Source: RUG626 sp051866775
GTDB lineage: Bacteria > Bacillota > Clostridia > Oscillospirales > Oscillospiraceae
DNA length: 64,000 nt
Assembly (NCBI GenBank): GCA_051866775.1
Contig: JBJDXR010000043.1
Location: forward strand, 1 to 64,000
Reading direction: 5' to 3'
Part shown: one piece after another, positions 50,026 through 59,430 of the stretch
Layout of the letters: each line of letters starts with the position of its first letter
Numbering within the stretch: the first letter of the stretch is position 1
Translations under genes and position numbers: made by a program
Notes under the pieces: generated by a model
Told to the model about the DNA's origin: nothing
Database searches by the model: none
The model's input: the letters and a program-made list of their open reading frames with translations, nothing else

Positions 50026-50766
50026 TCATAGCCTGCCGAGAGGAACCTTATCCCCGGTAATGCGCCTTGCTATTTTAAAAAATTGGTCGTAAGCATATCT
50101 TGCCCCAAACAGGATAAGAGGTTTTTCAAGGTTTGATGCCAGCTGGACGGAATCATCCTCGGACACAAGACCGAGGAGCCTTGCGCCGATGGCGTCAATA
50201 ATGTCGTCAATGGAGGTCTTTACGCTTTTTAGCTTCCTTGGCTCGACACGGTTGACAATGAGCCGCAGCTCATTTACTCCGAGACGGCGGAGTTCCGCCG
50301 CGGTCCTTTGACCGTCACGCAGGCTTGAGGCGTCTGCCGTTGAAACGATGATCCCAATATCAGCATTGCCCGCCGCCAAACGGAAGCCGGTGCCAAGCCC
50401 GGCGGGGGAATCTATTATGATGTAGTCGTATTCGCTTTTAAGCTTATTAATAAGCTCTGAAAAAGCTGCGGGGTCAATATCCGCCGGTTCAAGCTCCGAT
50501 GGGGCCGACAGAAAGAAGAGATTCTCTATCTCCGGGTGGGCGCCTGCGGCGTCATCAAGCTCTACGGCTCCGCTCAAAACGTCGGAGAAGTCCCATATGG
50601 CCGAGTCCGTAAGCCCCAGCGAGAGGTCGAGATTCTTAAGGCCGATGTCGCAGTCGAGGCAAATGGTCCTGTGGCCCAGCACAGCCAAGGCTGACGCTAT
50701 AGCCGCGGAGCAGGTGGTCTTGCCGGTGCCGCCTTTGCCCGAGGTTATGACAATAGCAGTACCCAT
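50026..50766 (-). CDS. minD: Septum-site-determining ATPase MinD, short form
   Basis: A 246-residue ParA/MinD ATPase. The deviant Walker A KGGTGKTT is at 11-18, LDCDIGLKNLDLSLGL marks MinD, and DSPAGLG is switch II. AGGAGGG lies 6 nt before the ATG. The chain stops at DKVPLGRL, without the C-terminal amphipathic membrane-targeting helix of canonical MinD, and no alternative frame supplies one. Its neighbours minC and minE are absent. It has its own promoter (50831-50859). A MinD-like ATPase with another job is possible. Confidence 0.85.
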   Translation of the reverse strand: MGTAIVITSGKGGTGKTTCSAAIASALAVLGHRTICLDCDIGLKNLDLSLGLTDSAIWDFSDVLSGAVELDDAAGAHPEIENLFFLSAPSELEPADIDPAAFSELINKLKSEYDYIIIDSPAGLGTGFRLAAGNADIGIIVSTADASSLRDGQRTAAELRRLGVNELRLIVNRVEPRKLKSVKTSIDDIIDAIGARLLGLVSEDDSVQLASNLEKPLILFGARYAYDQFFKIARRITGDKVPLGRL

Positions 50767-50830
50767 TGTATCCCTCCTGTTAGATCCCACAACTGCGCAT
50801 ATTTATGGCGCGCTTTACCTCTATCACCAT

Positions 50831-50859
50831 ATTATATCCGAGCGTGTCAAAGTTTGCAA
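50831..50859 (-). promoter_or_regulatory. Promoter of the minD operon
   Basis: Minus strand TTGCAA (50859-50854), 17 bp spacer, TATAAT (50836-50831). Confidence 0.7.
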
Positions 50860-50882
50860 GCTGGTAATAACAATTTTGCCCC

Positions 50883-52928
50883 TTATTTTACGGAAGAATT
50901 GTCGGTTTGAACATTTTCAATTACTTCTGAGCTTTCAAAATATACGTCCAGCAGCTCTTTTGCAACTGCTGTCAGCGCAGAGCCTGAGCCGCCCTTCTCC
51001 ACGACCACGGCAATGGCCACCTCGGGATCGTCGGCGGGGGCATAGCAGACGAAAACACCGGTGTTGGTGGCGGCGGTATCCGACTGGGTCGTACCGGTTT
51101 TGGCTGCTACCGGGATGGGGTAATCTGCAAAGACGGAGGAGGCGGTTCCGGTGGAGGCCACGGCACGCATACCCTCCTGAAGGGTGCTTATATAGCCTTC
51201 CTCGTCACTTATGGTGCTCAACACCTCCGGCTCCTCCTCAAGGATTATGTCGGAGTAGTCGGAGCTTGTTATATACTTGAGAACGGAGGTGGAGTACAGC
51301 GTACCGCCGTTTGCTATTGTTGCGATGTAGTTTGCTATCTGTATTGGGGTAAACTCATTAAGCCCCTGGCCGATGGCGGTTATGAGGGTGTCGGCCTTCC
51401 ACCAGCCGGTCTCACCGGTGACTTCCATCTTATATTCGCGTGTCGCCAGCTTGCCGGCAGAGTCGCCTATCTCTATCCCTGTTGACGCCCCAAAGCCGAA
51501 CTCCCGGGCCACGGCGGCTATGTCGTCGATGTCCATCTGGTCGGAGAGCCAGTAGAAGAAATAGTTGCAGGAGTTTTCAATGGCGCCGACCACATCAAGC
51601 AGGCCATGGGTGCCGTTAGGCCATATCCAGCAGCGCGGCTGATAGGACGGGTATTTTGTGAAGATACCTTCATCCCTGACCTGTGTCCAACGGGTTATAA
51701 GTCCCAGACGCAGTCCGGCCAGTGCCGTTACCATCTTAAAGGTGGAGCCGGGGTTATAGGCGCCCTGAGTGGCGCGGTTCCACATGGGACGGCTCTCATC
51801 TGTTATAAGCGAGGATATATCCCGGCTCAGGGTGGACAGGTTGTATGTGGGGTATGAGGCGAGCGCCAGAACATCTCCGGATTTTACATCCAGCATCACC
51901 ACGGCGCCGCCCTCCGCCTTCTCGTCATCTTCCCTGGTGCGCTCTGAGTTTATAAGCGCGATAGTGGAGGCCAGGGCATCCTCGGCCTTAGCCTGAAGGT
52001 CTATATCTATGGTCAGATAGACATTGCTGCCGGCCTGTGCGGGGGTCTCCTCCACGTTTGTGACGGCTCCGCTTGAGTCACGGTAGGTGGTCCGTGTGCC
52101 GTCCGTGCCGTGAAGATATTCTTCAAAGGCGTATTCGACGCCATCCTTGCCCACCAAGGCGTTATACGGGTAACCGAGAGCCTTGTAGACGTCGTTGTAC
52201 TCATCAAGGGACATACTGCGTACATAGCCGAGAAGGTGGGCGGCGTAGGTGGTGTGGTACTGACGCTCCGAGGTGGTCTCCACCGTGACGCTGGGGAAAT
52301 TCTGCTCGGAGATATAGGTTATAAAATCGGTGGATACGTCCTCGGCGAATATATAGTCAGTGGTGTTTATTATTACTCTCAGCTCCAGCTCATAGCGCAC
52401 GCCTATTATCCTGCGTGCATCCTCAGCTGTGACGGTGTAGTCGATGCCGTAGTGGCTGCGCATCCAGGATATGAGATCCGAAGCGGAGATGTCGGGGTCG
52501 AGGTCAAAATATTCAAAGTAAGCTTTCAGCCGCTCCTGCTGGGAGCTTGTGGCTCCGGCCAGATAATCAAACGGGGCGCTTATAGTTACAGGGAAGGTGT
52601 CGTTGTAGTCAATATCATAGGCCTGTGCCGCCTGAATCAGCCGCAGGAGCAGACCGTTTGGGTCGTCCTGCTTTAACAGCGCCGTACGGGATATGTTGAC
52701 GTTATAGACTGTCCTGTCTGATACGAGAAGCTTGCCGTTTCGGTCGAGTATGGAGCCGCGGGCGGCGTGTATGGTCTGAGTGGTGGAGTAGGAGCCGACA
52801 GAGTCCTCAAGGTACTTGTTCCCCTCAATTATCTGGAGCTTATACAGCGTAAAGCCGTAGATTATCAGGAGTACGGAGAGTATTACGGCCAGGATCACCA
52901 ACCGAGAGCTTTTGATAATACGTTCCAT
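50883..52928 (-). CDS. Penicillin-binding protein 2 (MrdA-type transpeptidase)
   Basis: A 681-residue class B PBP. One N-terminal helix (about 9-29), a pedestal/dimerisation domain (about 50-300) and a transpeptidase domain with the SxxK motif STFK, SxN as SCN in IENSCNYFFYW, and KTG in AAKTGTTQS. PBP2 works with MreC/MreD in lateral-wall peptidoglycan synthesis, and mreD lies 18 bp upstream. The order mreC-mreD-pbp2-minD matches the clostridial shape cluster; the usual partner rodA is not present in the window. Confidence 0.95.
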   Translation of the reverse strand: MERIIKSSRLVILAVILSVLLIIYGFTLYKLQIIEGNKYLEDSVGSYSTTQTIHAARGSILDRNGKLLVSDRTVYNVNISRTALLKQDDPNGLLLRLIQAAQAYDIDYNDTFPVTISAPFDYLAGATSSQQERLKAYFEYFDLDPDISASDLISWMRSHYGIDYTVTAEDARRIIGVRYELELRVIINTTDYIFAEDVSTDFITYISEQNFPSVTVETTSERQYHTTYAAHLLGYVRSMSLDEYNDVYKALGYPYNALVGKDGVEYAFEEYLHGTDGTRTTYRDSSGAVTNVEETPAQAGSNVYLTIDIDLQAKAEDALASTIALINSERTREDDEKAEGGAVVMLDVKSGDVLALASYPTYNLSTLSRDISSLITDESRPMWNRATQGAYNPGSTFKMVTALAGLRLGLITRWTQVRDEGIFTKYPSYQPRCWIWPNGTHGLLDVVGAIENSCNYFFYWLSDQMDIDDIAAVAREFGFGASTGIEIGDSAGKLATREYKMEVTGETGWWKADTLITAIGQGLNEFTPIQIANYIATIANGGTLYSTSVLKYITSSDYSDIILEEEPEVLSTISDEEGYISTLQEGMRAVASTGTASSVFADYPIPVAAKTGTTQSDTAATNTGVFVCYAPADDPEVAIAVVVEKGGSGSALTAVAKELLDVYFESSEVIENVQTDNSSVK

Positions 52929-52945
52929 TTTTTATCCTTTCGGGA

Positions 52946-53446
52946 TCATATTACCCGGCTGAGAAAACGTGTCAAATAGTAGAAGGGTATCGTGAATATA
53001 AGAGAGTAGAGCGTTTGCCTTATGCCGGTGTCAATGAGAGACAGCAGCGCCAGACCGTCGAAAAAGACACGGGGGAAGATCTCACATATAGAGCAGACTA
53101 TAAGCGCCATAAGCGAGCACACAAAAAATGACGGGAAGCCCTTAACCAGCACCGTGTCCGACAGTATTCCTATAAATATGCCGAGGAGCGTCAGAATTAT
53201 GGTGAACTGTATGGTGGCCTGATTAAAGGACATATCTAAGAGCATACCGGCAAATATGCCGAAGACACCGCCGGTGGTCCTGCCGCCGAAGAGCGCCGCA
53301 CCCACAACAGACAGCGGGATTATAAGCGGTTTTACCCCAAAAAGGGTTATGTGTGTAAAAACCGTGGACTGAAGTATATACAGCACCAGCATGTACGGTA
53401 CGACTATCAGTATTTTTATAACCGTTCTTCTTTTCTGATTCGGCAT
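52946..53446 (-). CDS. mreD: Rod shape-determining protein MreD
   Basis: A 166-residue protein of five or six membrane helices. LQSTVFTHITLFGVKPLIIP near the N-terminus and GFIAGMLLDMSF-like GIFAGMLLDM (about 66-75) are characteristic of MreD. It bridges MreC and the PBP2 machinery. The ATG at 53446 was preferred to a TTG four codons earlier that sits on the GGGGGCGG ribosome site. It is 17 bp downstream of mreC. Confidence 0.93.
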   Translation of the reverse strand: MPNQKRRTVIKILIVVPYMLVLYILQSTVFTHITLFGVKPLIIPLSVVGAALFGGRTTGGVFGIFAGMLLDMSFNQATIQFTIILTLLGIFIGILSDTVLVKGFPSFFVCSLMALIVCSICEIFPRVFFDGLALLSLIDTGIRQTLYSLIFTIPFYYLTRFLSRVI

Positions 53447-53463
53447 AGCCGCCCCCAAAAATA

Positions 53464-54306
53464 TTATTCGCTGACTGCAAAATCTGTTACAACGTAAAGA
53501 TGTGTGCTGCCATTTATGTCGGCCGCCGGAGTTACAGTGGCGTAGGAATCAAGGCCTGAGCTATCGGCGGAGACACCATCCACATAGCCGATAACAAGGC
53601 CGCTGGGGTACACCCCGCCGTCTCCGGAGGTGACAACAGTGCTGCCGATTATAACGTTGCTGTCGCCGCCAAGATACGAGAGCTTCAGCCGACCCTCTTT
53701 AAACAGGGAAAAGTCACCCACCGTCACGCCGGTCTCACCGGTCTCATAAATGAGTGCGCCGACGCTGAGAGTGGTGTCCGTGATGGTCGTCACAGTTGAG
53801 GAGGCGGAGGTCACCTCCGTGACCTGGCCCACAAGGTATCCTGTCTCCGTCACGACTGCGTCGTAAAGCTCCACTCCGGAGTCTGAGCCTTTGCTTATGG
53901 TGAAGGACGAGGAGAAATTAGAGGCTGTCCAGGAGATGACTGACACCGGCTCGAAAACCAGATCCTCATGCTTTTCGGAGAAATTTAAAAGCTGCCGCAG
54001 GCGGCTGTTCTCCTCGCTGATCTCAGTGTACTCCCTGTACTCCTCTTCGAGCTTGGCGACGCGGGCCTTCAGCTCCTCGTTTTCGGCCTTTATCTCGTCG
54101 AACCTGTACATATAGTCGTAGGCGTTCTCAAGCGCACTGACCATAGATGTTATCGCGCTCTTTATCGGCTTAAAAAACGGCTGGGACAGCATAGAGGCAA
54201 AGCCGGCGTTTCCACCGCTCAGGGCTACGGATATGGCTGCAGCTATTGCGATAACAACGGCGGCGATGGCGATGTATATTCCCTTTTTAGTTATAAAATC
54301 CTTCAA
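53464..54306 (-). CDS. mreC: Rod shape-determining protein MreC
   Basis: A 280-residue bitopic protein: a short cytoplasmic start, one helix (about 10-29), a coiled coil (about 65-110, DEIKAENEELKARVAKLEEEY) and a C-terminal double beta-barrel ending near LYVVTDFAVSE. Typical MreC stretches are VSVISWTASNFSSSFTISKGS and GYLVGQVTEV. The start is TTG, two bases after the maf stop and behind AAGGGTGA. mreB, normally immediately upstream, is replaced by maf. Confidence 0.93.
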   Translation of the reverse strand: MKDFITKKGIYIAIAAVVIAIAAAISVALSGGNAGFASMLSQPFFKPIKSAITSMVSALENAYDYMYRFDEIKAENEELKARVAKLEEEYREYTEISEENSRLRQLLNFSEKHEDLVFEPVSVISWTASNFSSSFTISKGSDSGVELYDAVVTETGYLVGQVTEVTSASSTVTTITDTTLSVGALIYETGETGVTVGDFSLFKEGRLKLSYLGGDSNVIIGSTVVTSGDGGVYPSGLVIGYVDGVSADSSGLDSYATVTPAADINGSTHLYVVTDFAVSE

Positions 54307-54308
54307 TT

Positions 54309-54905
54309 TCAGTCACCCTTATCGGCGGTAGAGGCACAAAGCTCCACGCCAAGCTCCCTGAGCATAAGGCAGAGCCTGCACACAGGAAGCCCCACTACAT
54401 TAAAATAATCGCCGTTTATGCCCTCAATCAGCAGCCTGCCAAGGCCCTGTATCCCATAGGCGCCCGCTTTGTCCATAGGCTCGCCGCTGTTTACATACCA
54501 GTGGATCTCATCCTGCGTAAGCGGGCGAAAGCGCACATCCGTAGACTCTGCGTACTTTAGGAGCTTTTCGCCCCGGGAGACCGCAAGACCCGTAAGGACC
54601 TGATGCTCCCTGCCGGATAGCATGGAAAGCATCCTTGCGGCGTCCGCTTTATCTTTCGGCTTTCCCAAAGGCGCTCCGTCAAGGTAAACAAGAGTGTCTG
54701 CGGCGATAATTATATCGTCCGGCCCGTAGTTTCTTAAAACCTCCCGGGCCTTGCCCTCGGCAATGTAAGCGACGGTATCGCGTGGGGTAAGGCCGGGCGC
54801 GGGGGCCTCCTCATGAGAGGAGGGACATATTTCAAAGCTTTCAAGCCCCATCTCACGGAGAAGCTCCCTTCTGCGGGGAGAGGCCGATGCAAGAACGATT
54901 TTCAT
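54309..54905 (-). CDS. maf: Maf-family nucleotide pyrophosphatase
   Basis: A 198-residue protein. The N-terminal LASASPRRRELL is the Maf signature, AADTLVYLDG carries the catalytic Asp, and KAGAYGIQGLG is the conserved C-terminal loop. Maf proteins hydrolyse dTTP/UTP-like or modified nucleotides to monophosphates and are linked to septation. It lies between the U32 peptidase and mreC, 2 bp upstream of the latter. Confidence 0.95.
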   Translation of the reverse strand: MKIVLASASPRRRELLREMGLESFEICPSSHEEAPAPGLTPRDTVAYIAEGKAREVLRNYGPDDIIIAADTLVYLDGAPLGKPKDKADAARMLSMLSGREHQVLTGLAVSRGEKLLKYAESTDVRFRPLTQDEIHWYVNSGEPMDKAGAYGIQGLGRLLIEGINGDYFNVVGLPVCRLCLMLRELGVELCASTADKGD

Positions 54906-54929
54906 GGAATCTCCTTTAAAACACGGCCG

Positions 54930-56993
54930 TCAGAACAGACCCCGGGTAGAGGAGGACGGCTCGTAATCATTCATCTCAAGATAGCGCTCGGTTATCGCCG
55001 CGCACTCCGCGGCGTTTTCCGTGGTGAAGCACAGGCGCACGCCCCACAGCCCTGAGGCAAGATACTCCCGGCTGCGCCCGGCAAGAAACAGCTTATCATA
55101 GCTCCACACTGTATTGCGGCATTTGAAGCCGTGGGTCACAGGATGGAGAAAGCCGGAATTGTCGGAAATGCCGGAGAAGCTGTCGCAGGAACAGACGCCT
55201 GTCATATTTTTTACAACACACATATCGGTATATATAAGCGGCTGACGGCCGTATACGATAAGCTCGGAGGGGATGCGCTTGGATATGGTGCGCACGCGCG
55301 GGGCGCTCATCTCCGGCGAGAGCGTGAGCGACAGCAGATTAAAGCCGGACATGGCTGCCAATGTACTGGAGTTGCGGACATTAAGGGAATAATCCCCGCG
55401 CACATCAAAGCCGAGCTTCCGGGCAAAGATGATATGCCCCAGATTTCCTGCCAGCACCTGCTCCACTCCCAGCTGCCGGGCCTTGAGCAAAAGCTCTGTT
55501 ATCTCGCCAAGCTCGCTGTCGCGGATAAAATGGGGGAGTACCGCGCAGACTGAGATGTTATCTGCGCTCAGATATGGCTCAAGCATCTGCGCATTAGCAA
55601 TTATTTCCTCAAGCGGCAGGTACAATACCGGAGGAGCAAGCTCCAATATTCTATGAGAAAGCTGGTTTGCGTATAAAAACGAGGCTGTGAGCACCGGAAC
55701 TTCGGAGACGTTTGGAACCGGCGGAAGCATCGGTACCGCCCCCTCGGCCCTGGGCTCCAGATACACGCGCTTTTTCATGAGCTGGCCGAGAAGCTCATCC
55801 CGCAGGGGGCCTATGTCCTGAGGATTAAAATATATGCCTTTTTCGATGCCGCAGCGGACATCGGTACATAAAAACGGCGTGCCGCCGGTCTTATAAAGCT
55901 CTGTTTGCAGCAATGCCGTGGTAAGCTCCTGATGAAAGGCAAGCTCCGATTTCCCGCCCTCACCGCTGGCCAAATTGCCGCGATCGTCCTGTACAGTCAG
56001 CTTGAGCGGCCCGCCGAGGGAAACGCTGGCGCTGTACTGAACGGGGACGCGCTGAAACTCGCGGTTTAAGTAGCTTTTGCGTATTGCGGAGTAAAAGGGC
56101 GAGTCCCCCTGTGGCTCCTCGCCGGGAACGGCTGTCAGAGAATCTGCAGTGCCGGTAAAGTACCCGTCTGTAAAGCCTCCCGCGGGAAATGCCTGAGAGA
56201 GGAGCTTCAGCTCCTCCTTAGAGGGAGATTTACCGGTGCTTAAAGCCCTGGCGTAGACGCCGGTGACGGCGGCGCAGTACTCCGGCCGGCGCTCCCGCCC
56301 GTCAATACGCACAGCTGCGGCGCCGCAGCTTTTTATAGACTCAAGGTGATTTATAAGGCAAATATCCTTCATCGCCAGAGGATGGCGGCCCCTTCCGTTT
56401 TGAGAGAAGGAGCTGAGACATGGCCGCGGACAGACGCCGCGCATGGCGCTTTGGGAGCCGAAGGCGGATAACAGACAGTGACCGCCGAAAGAGGCACAGC
56501 TTGGCCCGTGGACGGCTATTTCAATCTCCACCGGGGAATTTTTGCAAATATATTCAAGCTCGCTTGAGGAAAGCTCCGGGGAGAGCGATACGCGCTTTAC
56601 GCCCATTGCGGCGCATAGCTTTACACCGTCAAGGTTGTGAATGCCCAGCCTTGGTCCGGTGTGTATCGGCATGGAGGGCACCGCCCGGCGCAGCGCCCAA
56701 ATCAGTCCCACATCGTGAACTATAACGGCGTCGGCACCCATGCGGCAGGCTCTGCGGGCGTTCTCGACCGCCGCGGAGAAATCCTCGTCAAAGGGGGAGA
56801 GGTCTATTACCGCGTAGATCTTAGCACCGCGGACCCGGACAAACTCCGCGGCACGTCCGAATTCATCTTCTGTGAGATCGCATCCGGCGGACGAGGATAT
56901 GCCGCCGAAGCTCAGATACACAGCATCGGCACCGCTCTGTATCGCGGCAGTGACGCCTTCTGCCGAGCCGGCAGGTGACACAAGCTCCAGCAT
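54930..56993 (-). CDS. U32-family peptidase / tRNA hydroxylation-type protein with DUF3656 domain
   Basis: A 687-residue protein. The TIM-barrel U32 core starts MLELVSPAGSAEGVTAAIQSGADAVYL, and the family Cys cluster lies in GPSCASFGGHCLLS, then RGVCPRPC. A middle segment (about 300-410) fits DUF3656, and a second barrel-like part follows with CSCDSF. Members include collagenase-like peptidases and the iron-sulfur TrhP/RlhA tRNA and rRNA hydroxylation factors, so RNA modification is at least as likely as proteolysis. It is first in the long minus-strand cluster leading to maf and mreC. Confidence 0.87.
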   Translation of the reverse strand: MLELVSPAGSAEGVTAAIQSGADAVYLSFGGISSSAGCDLTEDEFGRAAEFVRVRGAKIYAVIDLSPFDEDFSAAVENARRACRMGADAVIVHDVGLIWALRRAVPSMPIHTGPRLGIHNLDGVKLCAAMGVKRVSLSPELSSSELEYICKNSPVEIEIAVHGPSCASFGGHCLLSAFGSQSAMRGVCPRPCLSSFSQNGRGRHPLAMKDICLINHLESIKSCGAAAVRIDGRERRPEYCAAVTGVYARALSTGKSPSKEELKLLSQAFPAGGFTDGYFTGTADSLTAVPGEEPQGDSPFYSAIRKSYLNREFQRVPVQYSASVSLGGPLKLTVQDDRGNLASGEGGKSELAFHQELTTALLQTELYKTGGTPFLCTDVRCGIEKGIYFNPQDIGPLRDELLGQLMKKRVYLEPRAEGAVPMLPPVPNVSEVPVLTASFLYANQLSHRILELAPPVLYLPLEEIIANAQMLEPYLSADNISVCAVLPHFIRDSELGEITELLLKARQLGVEQVLAGNLGHIIFARKLGFDVRGDYSLNVRNSSTLAAMSGFNLLSLTLSPEMSAPRVRTISKRIPSELIVYGRQPLIYTDMCVVKNMTGVCSCDSFSGISDNSGFLHPVTHGFKCRNTVWSYDKLFLAGRSREYLASGLWGVRLCFTTENAAECAAITERYLEMNDYEPSSSTRGLF

Positions 56994-57266
56994 ATCGCAG
57001 ACCGCCTTTCTAAAGAATCTTCTTATGAGCAGACATATAACATTATAGCACAGTGCGGCTGGGATTTGTAGTAGTATTTAAAGCGCGCATATGAAATTAA
57101 GCTTTTATTATGAATGATAAAATGTTTTTGTCCTCTTGACCTCTTCTGGAAGCGGAGATATAATTTTAAGCTGTTGTTTAAAAAGCTAAAGACGGGATTA
57201 AACACTTTAGTAAGAAGAAAAGGGGTACTCATTAAAGTGAGAGCGACCGAGCGCAGGGAAGTTAAC

Positions 57267-58589
57267 ATGGCGAGCGGCTCAATTTGGCGGCACATAGTCG
57301 GTTTCGCTGCGCCGCTTCTCATAGGGCTTATATTTCAGCAGCTCTATAATACGGTGGACAGCATTGTTGTGGGTAATTTCGTTGGCAAGGAGGCACTGGC
57401 GGCCGTGGGTTCCACCACCAGCATTATAAATACCCTTATCGGTGTCTTTACGGGCTTTTCCACCGGCGCCGGGGTTATCATATCCCAGAGCTTTGGCGCG
57501 GGGGATGACGGCCGTGTTCACCGCGCGGTCCACACGACGATGGCCTTTATGCTTATCCTGGCTGCGGTATTCACGGTTTTAGGCGTCCTTATGGTGACGC
57601 CGATGCTTAAGATGATGTCAACGCCCGACGATGTTTTTGATGAGGCGAAGGCCTACCTGACAATATACTTTGCGGGTGTGTCGGGGCTTATGATATACAA
57701 TACCGGCTCCGGCATACTCCGCGCGGTGGGGGACTCCAAAAGGCCGCTTTATTTTCTGGTATTCTCCGCGTTTATGAACACGGCTTTGGACATCCTGTTC
57801 GTAATCAGCTTCAGGATGGGCGTTGAGGGAGTGGCGCTGGCCACTGTTATTTCCCAATGCGCATCTGCTGTTCTTGTAATGGCTGTGCTGATGCGCTCAA
57901 ATGCCTCATATAAGCTAGTGCTGCGCGAGCTGCGCATATCCGGGCCGACCCTGCGGAGGGTGCTGAGAATCGGGCTTCCCACTTCTATACAGTCTGGACT
58001 GACGGCCTTTTCAAATGTATTCGTGCAGTCATATATAAACGGCTTCGGCTCAGCGTGTATGGCGGGCTGGTCCGCTTACAGTAAAATTGATATATTCCTG
58101 GGTGTGCCGGCAAACGCCACCTCCATGGCCGTCACTACCTTTGTGGGACAGAATGTAGGGGCTAAGGAATATAAGCGCGCTGAGCGCGGACTTTACGTTT
58201 CCATTGGCCTTACGGTTGCCGTTACGCTTGTGATTATGGTGCCGCTTATGATATTTGCCAGACCTCTTACAGCGCTTTTTAACAGTGATGAGGAGGTGCT
58301 CTATTACGGTGTGAAGTTCGTGAGAGTGATGATGCCGTTTTACGTGCTGTGCTGCGTGTTCAACAACTATGCCGGTGCGCTCAGGGGGGCGGGGGATGCC
58401 GCAGCGACAATGACGATACTGCTGTTTTCCTTTGTGCTGTTCAGGCAGCTGTACTTATACATAATATCCCATACCGTAGGCACAGCTATGGCGATAGCAC
58501 TGGGATATCCCGTCGGCTGGCTTATGGCGGCGATACTGCTGGCGGTCTATTATACAGTGCGGGGGAGAAAGACGCTCCTAAAGCTGTGA
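57267..58589 (+). CDS. MATE-family multidrug/organic-cation efflux transporter
   Basis: A 440-residue protein with about twelve membrane helices in two halves. GSIWRHIVGFAAPLLIGLIFQQLYNTVDSIVVG is the typical start of the clostridial MATE group, and the second half repeats FVGQNVGAKEYKRA. It exports drugs or metabolites using sodium or protons. The ATG at 57267 with AGGGAAG upstream was chosen; an in-frame extension of 51 codons to 57114 is basic and poorly coding. It is divergent from the U32 gene. Confidence 0.9.
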   Translation: MASGSIWRHIVGFAAPLLIGLIFQQLYNTVDSIVVGNFVGKEALAAVGSTTSIINTLIGVFTGFSTGAGVIISQSFGAGDDGRVHRAVHTTMAFMLILAAVFTVLGVLMVTPMLKMMSTPDDVFDEAKAYLTIYFAGVSGLMIYNTGSGILRAVGDSKRPLYFLVFSAFMNTALDILFVISFRMGVEGVALATVISQCASAVLVMAVLMRSNASYKLVLRELRISGPTLRRVLRIGLPTSIQSGLTAFSNVFVQSYINGFGSACMAGWSAYSKIDIFLGVPANATSMAVTTFVGQNVGAKEYKRAERGLYVSIGLTVAVTLVIMVPLMIFARPLTALFNSDEEVLYYGVKFVRVMMPFYVLCCVFNNYAGALRGAGDAAATMTILLFSFVLFRQLYLYIISHTVGTAMAIALGYPVGWLMAAILLAVYYTVRGRKTLLKL

Positions 58590-58592
58590 GAT

Positions 58593-58627
58593 AAAAAAGA
58601 AAGGCCCGGGAACGGGCCTTTCTTTTT
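58593..58627. terminator. Bidirectional terminator between the MATE and C-GCAxxG genes
   Basis: A long stem of A-rich and GC parts (AAGAAAGGCCCG / CGGGCCTTTCTT) with loop GGAA, ending in T5. Confidence 0.9.
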
Positions 58628-58663
58628 ACTTTTGTTAGACAGATCTTCACTTTGCGGGATACC

Positions 58664-59047
58664 TTATTTTTGAATGAGCTGCTCCACCAATGTCACTGCG
58701 GCGAATACCATGTTGTCGCAGTGTGTTTTTTTGTCAATCCCTTTCTCCTTTCGGATGGCCAGCAGCTGAGCGCAGTTCAGGTCGCCCTCCTGCTCCTGAA
58801 AGGAGCGCATCAGGGCGCGGCTCTCGGCCTCTCCATAGCCCAGAAGGCCCAAGACCATCAGCGCGCCGGTGACAGCTCCGCAGGTGGCGCCGCGGCGCAT
58901 GCCGCTGCCGAAATTTGAGCCCAGGGCATAGGCCTGTTCCTCTGTTAAGCCGGCCTCCTTTGCAAAGGGAATGAGCACAGACTGGGTGCAGTTATAGTAG
59001 GTTTCGGTGTCCGCACGCAGGGCGGCGGTGTGTTCCAAATGGGTCAT
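58664..59047 (-). CDS. C-GCAxxG-C-C family redox-associated protein
   Basis: A 127-residue protein. Cysteines follow the named family pattern: Cys in NCTQSV (20), GATCGAVTGA (56), a later NCAQ (92) and HCDN (109). The helical fold resembles proteins linked to selenium or redox metabolism, with the cysteines probably binding a metal or cluster; no biochemical function is established. AAGGAG lies 7 nt before the ATG. It is transcribed from the promoter at 59241-59269 and ends at a bidirectional terminator. Confidence 0.85.
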   Translation of the reverse strand: MTHLEHTAALRADTETYYNCTQSVLIPFAKEAGLTEEQAYALGSNFGSGMRRGATCGAVTGALMVLGLLGYGEAESRALMRSFQEQEGDLNCAQLLAIRKEKGIDKKTHCDNMVFAAVTLVEQLIQK

Positions 59048-59240
59048 AGAATTCTCTCCTTATTCATAAAGCTGGGAAGCGCCGATCCGATCAGAGCTTC
59101 CATAATTAAAAATACCGGGGTTTCCGTAAGCAGGCGGCGCACCTGTCCGGCAACCAGCGGTCTGCGTTTTTTCATTCTGAAACCGGTCAATGAGAGAAAA
59201 TATACAGCCCGGATACAGGCTCCGAGTTCTTTCTTTATAA
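59048..59240. other. Leader of the C-GCAxxG gene, with a possible 43-residue upstream ORF
   Basis: The gene-free gap is 383 bp (59048-59430). A minus-strand ATG at 59175 opens 43 codons (MKKRRPLVAGQVRR start) whose TGA overlaps the next ATG. It has no clear ribosome site and I do not recognise it. The rest holds the two divergent promoters and nothing else I can name. Confidence 0.3.
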
Positions 59241-59269
59241 ATTTTAACACGGCGCCAATAGATGGTCAA
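59241..59269 (-). promoter_or_regulatory. Promoter of the C-GCAxxG gene
   Basis: Minus strand TTGACC (59269-59264), 17 bp spacer, TAAAAT (59246-59241). Confidence 0.65.
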
Positions 59270-59337
59270 GAAGCAAAAAATGCGGGTGACTCTTAGGTTT
59301 AGATTAAAATACCGGGACTTACTGAAAACTGCGGGTA

Positions 59338-59366
59338 TTGTTATCTTTCAAGGAATTTGCTATAAT
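59338..59366 (+). promoter_or_regulatory. Promoter of the recJ operon
   Basis: TTGTTA at 59338-59343, 17 bp spacer, TATAAT at 59361-59366, 64 bp before the GTG start. Confidence 0.75.
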
Positions 59367-59430
59367 ATACTGATACGTAATGATTGAAATGGCGCCGGGG
59401 CTCCGGCAGAAATACAGGTGAACCTTAAAA

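Noticed and set aside
57114..57266. 51-codon N-terminal extension of the MATE transporter
   Set aside because: Basic, Lys/Arg/Phe-rich, without a ribosome site; the family's usual start is at 57267.
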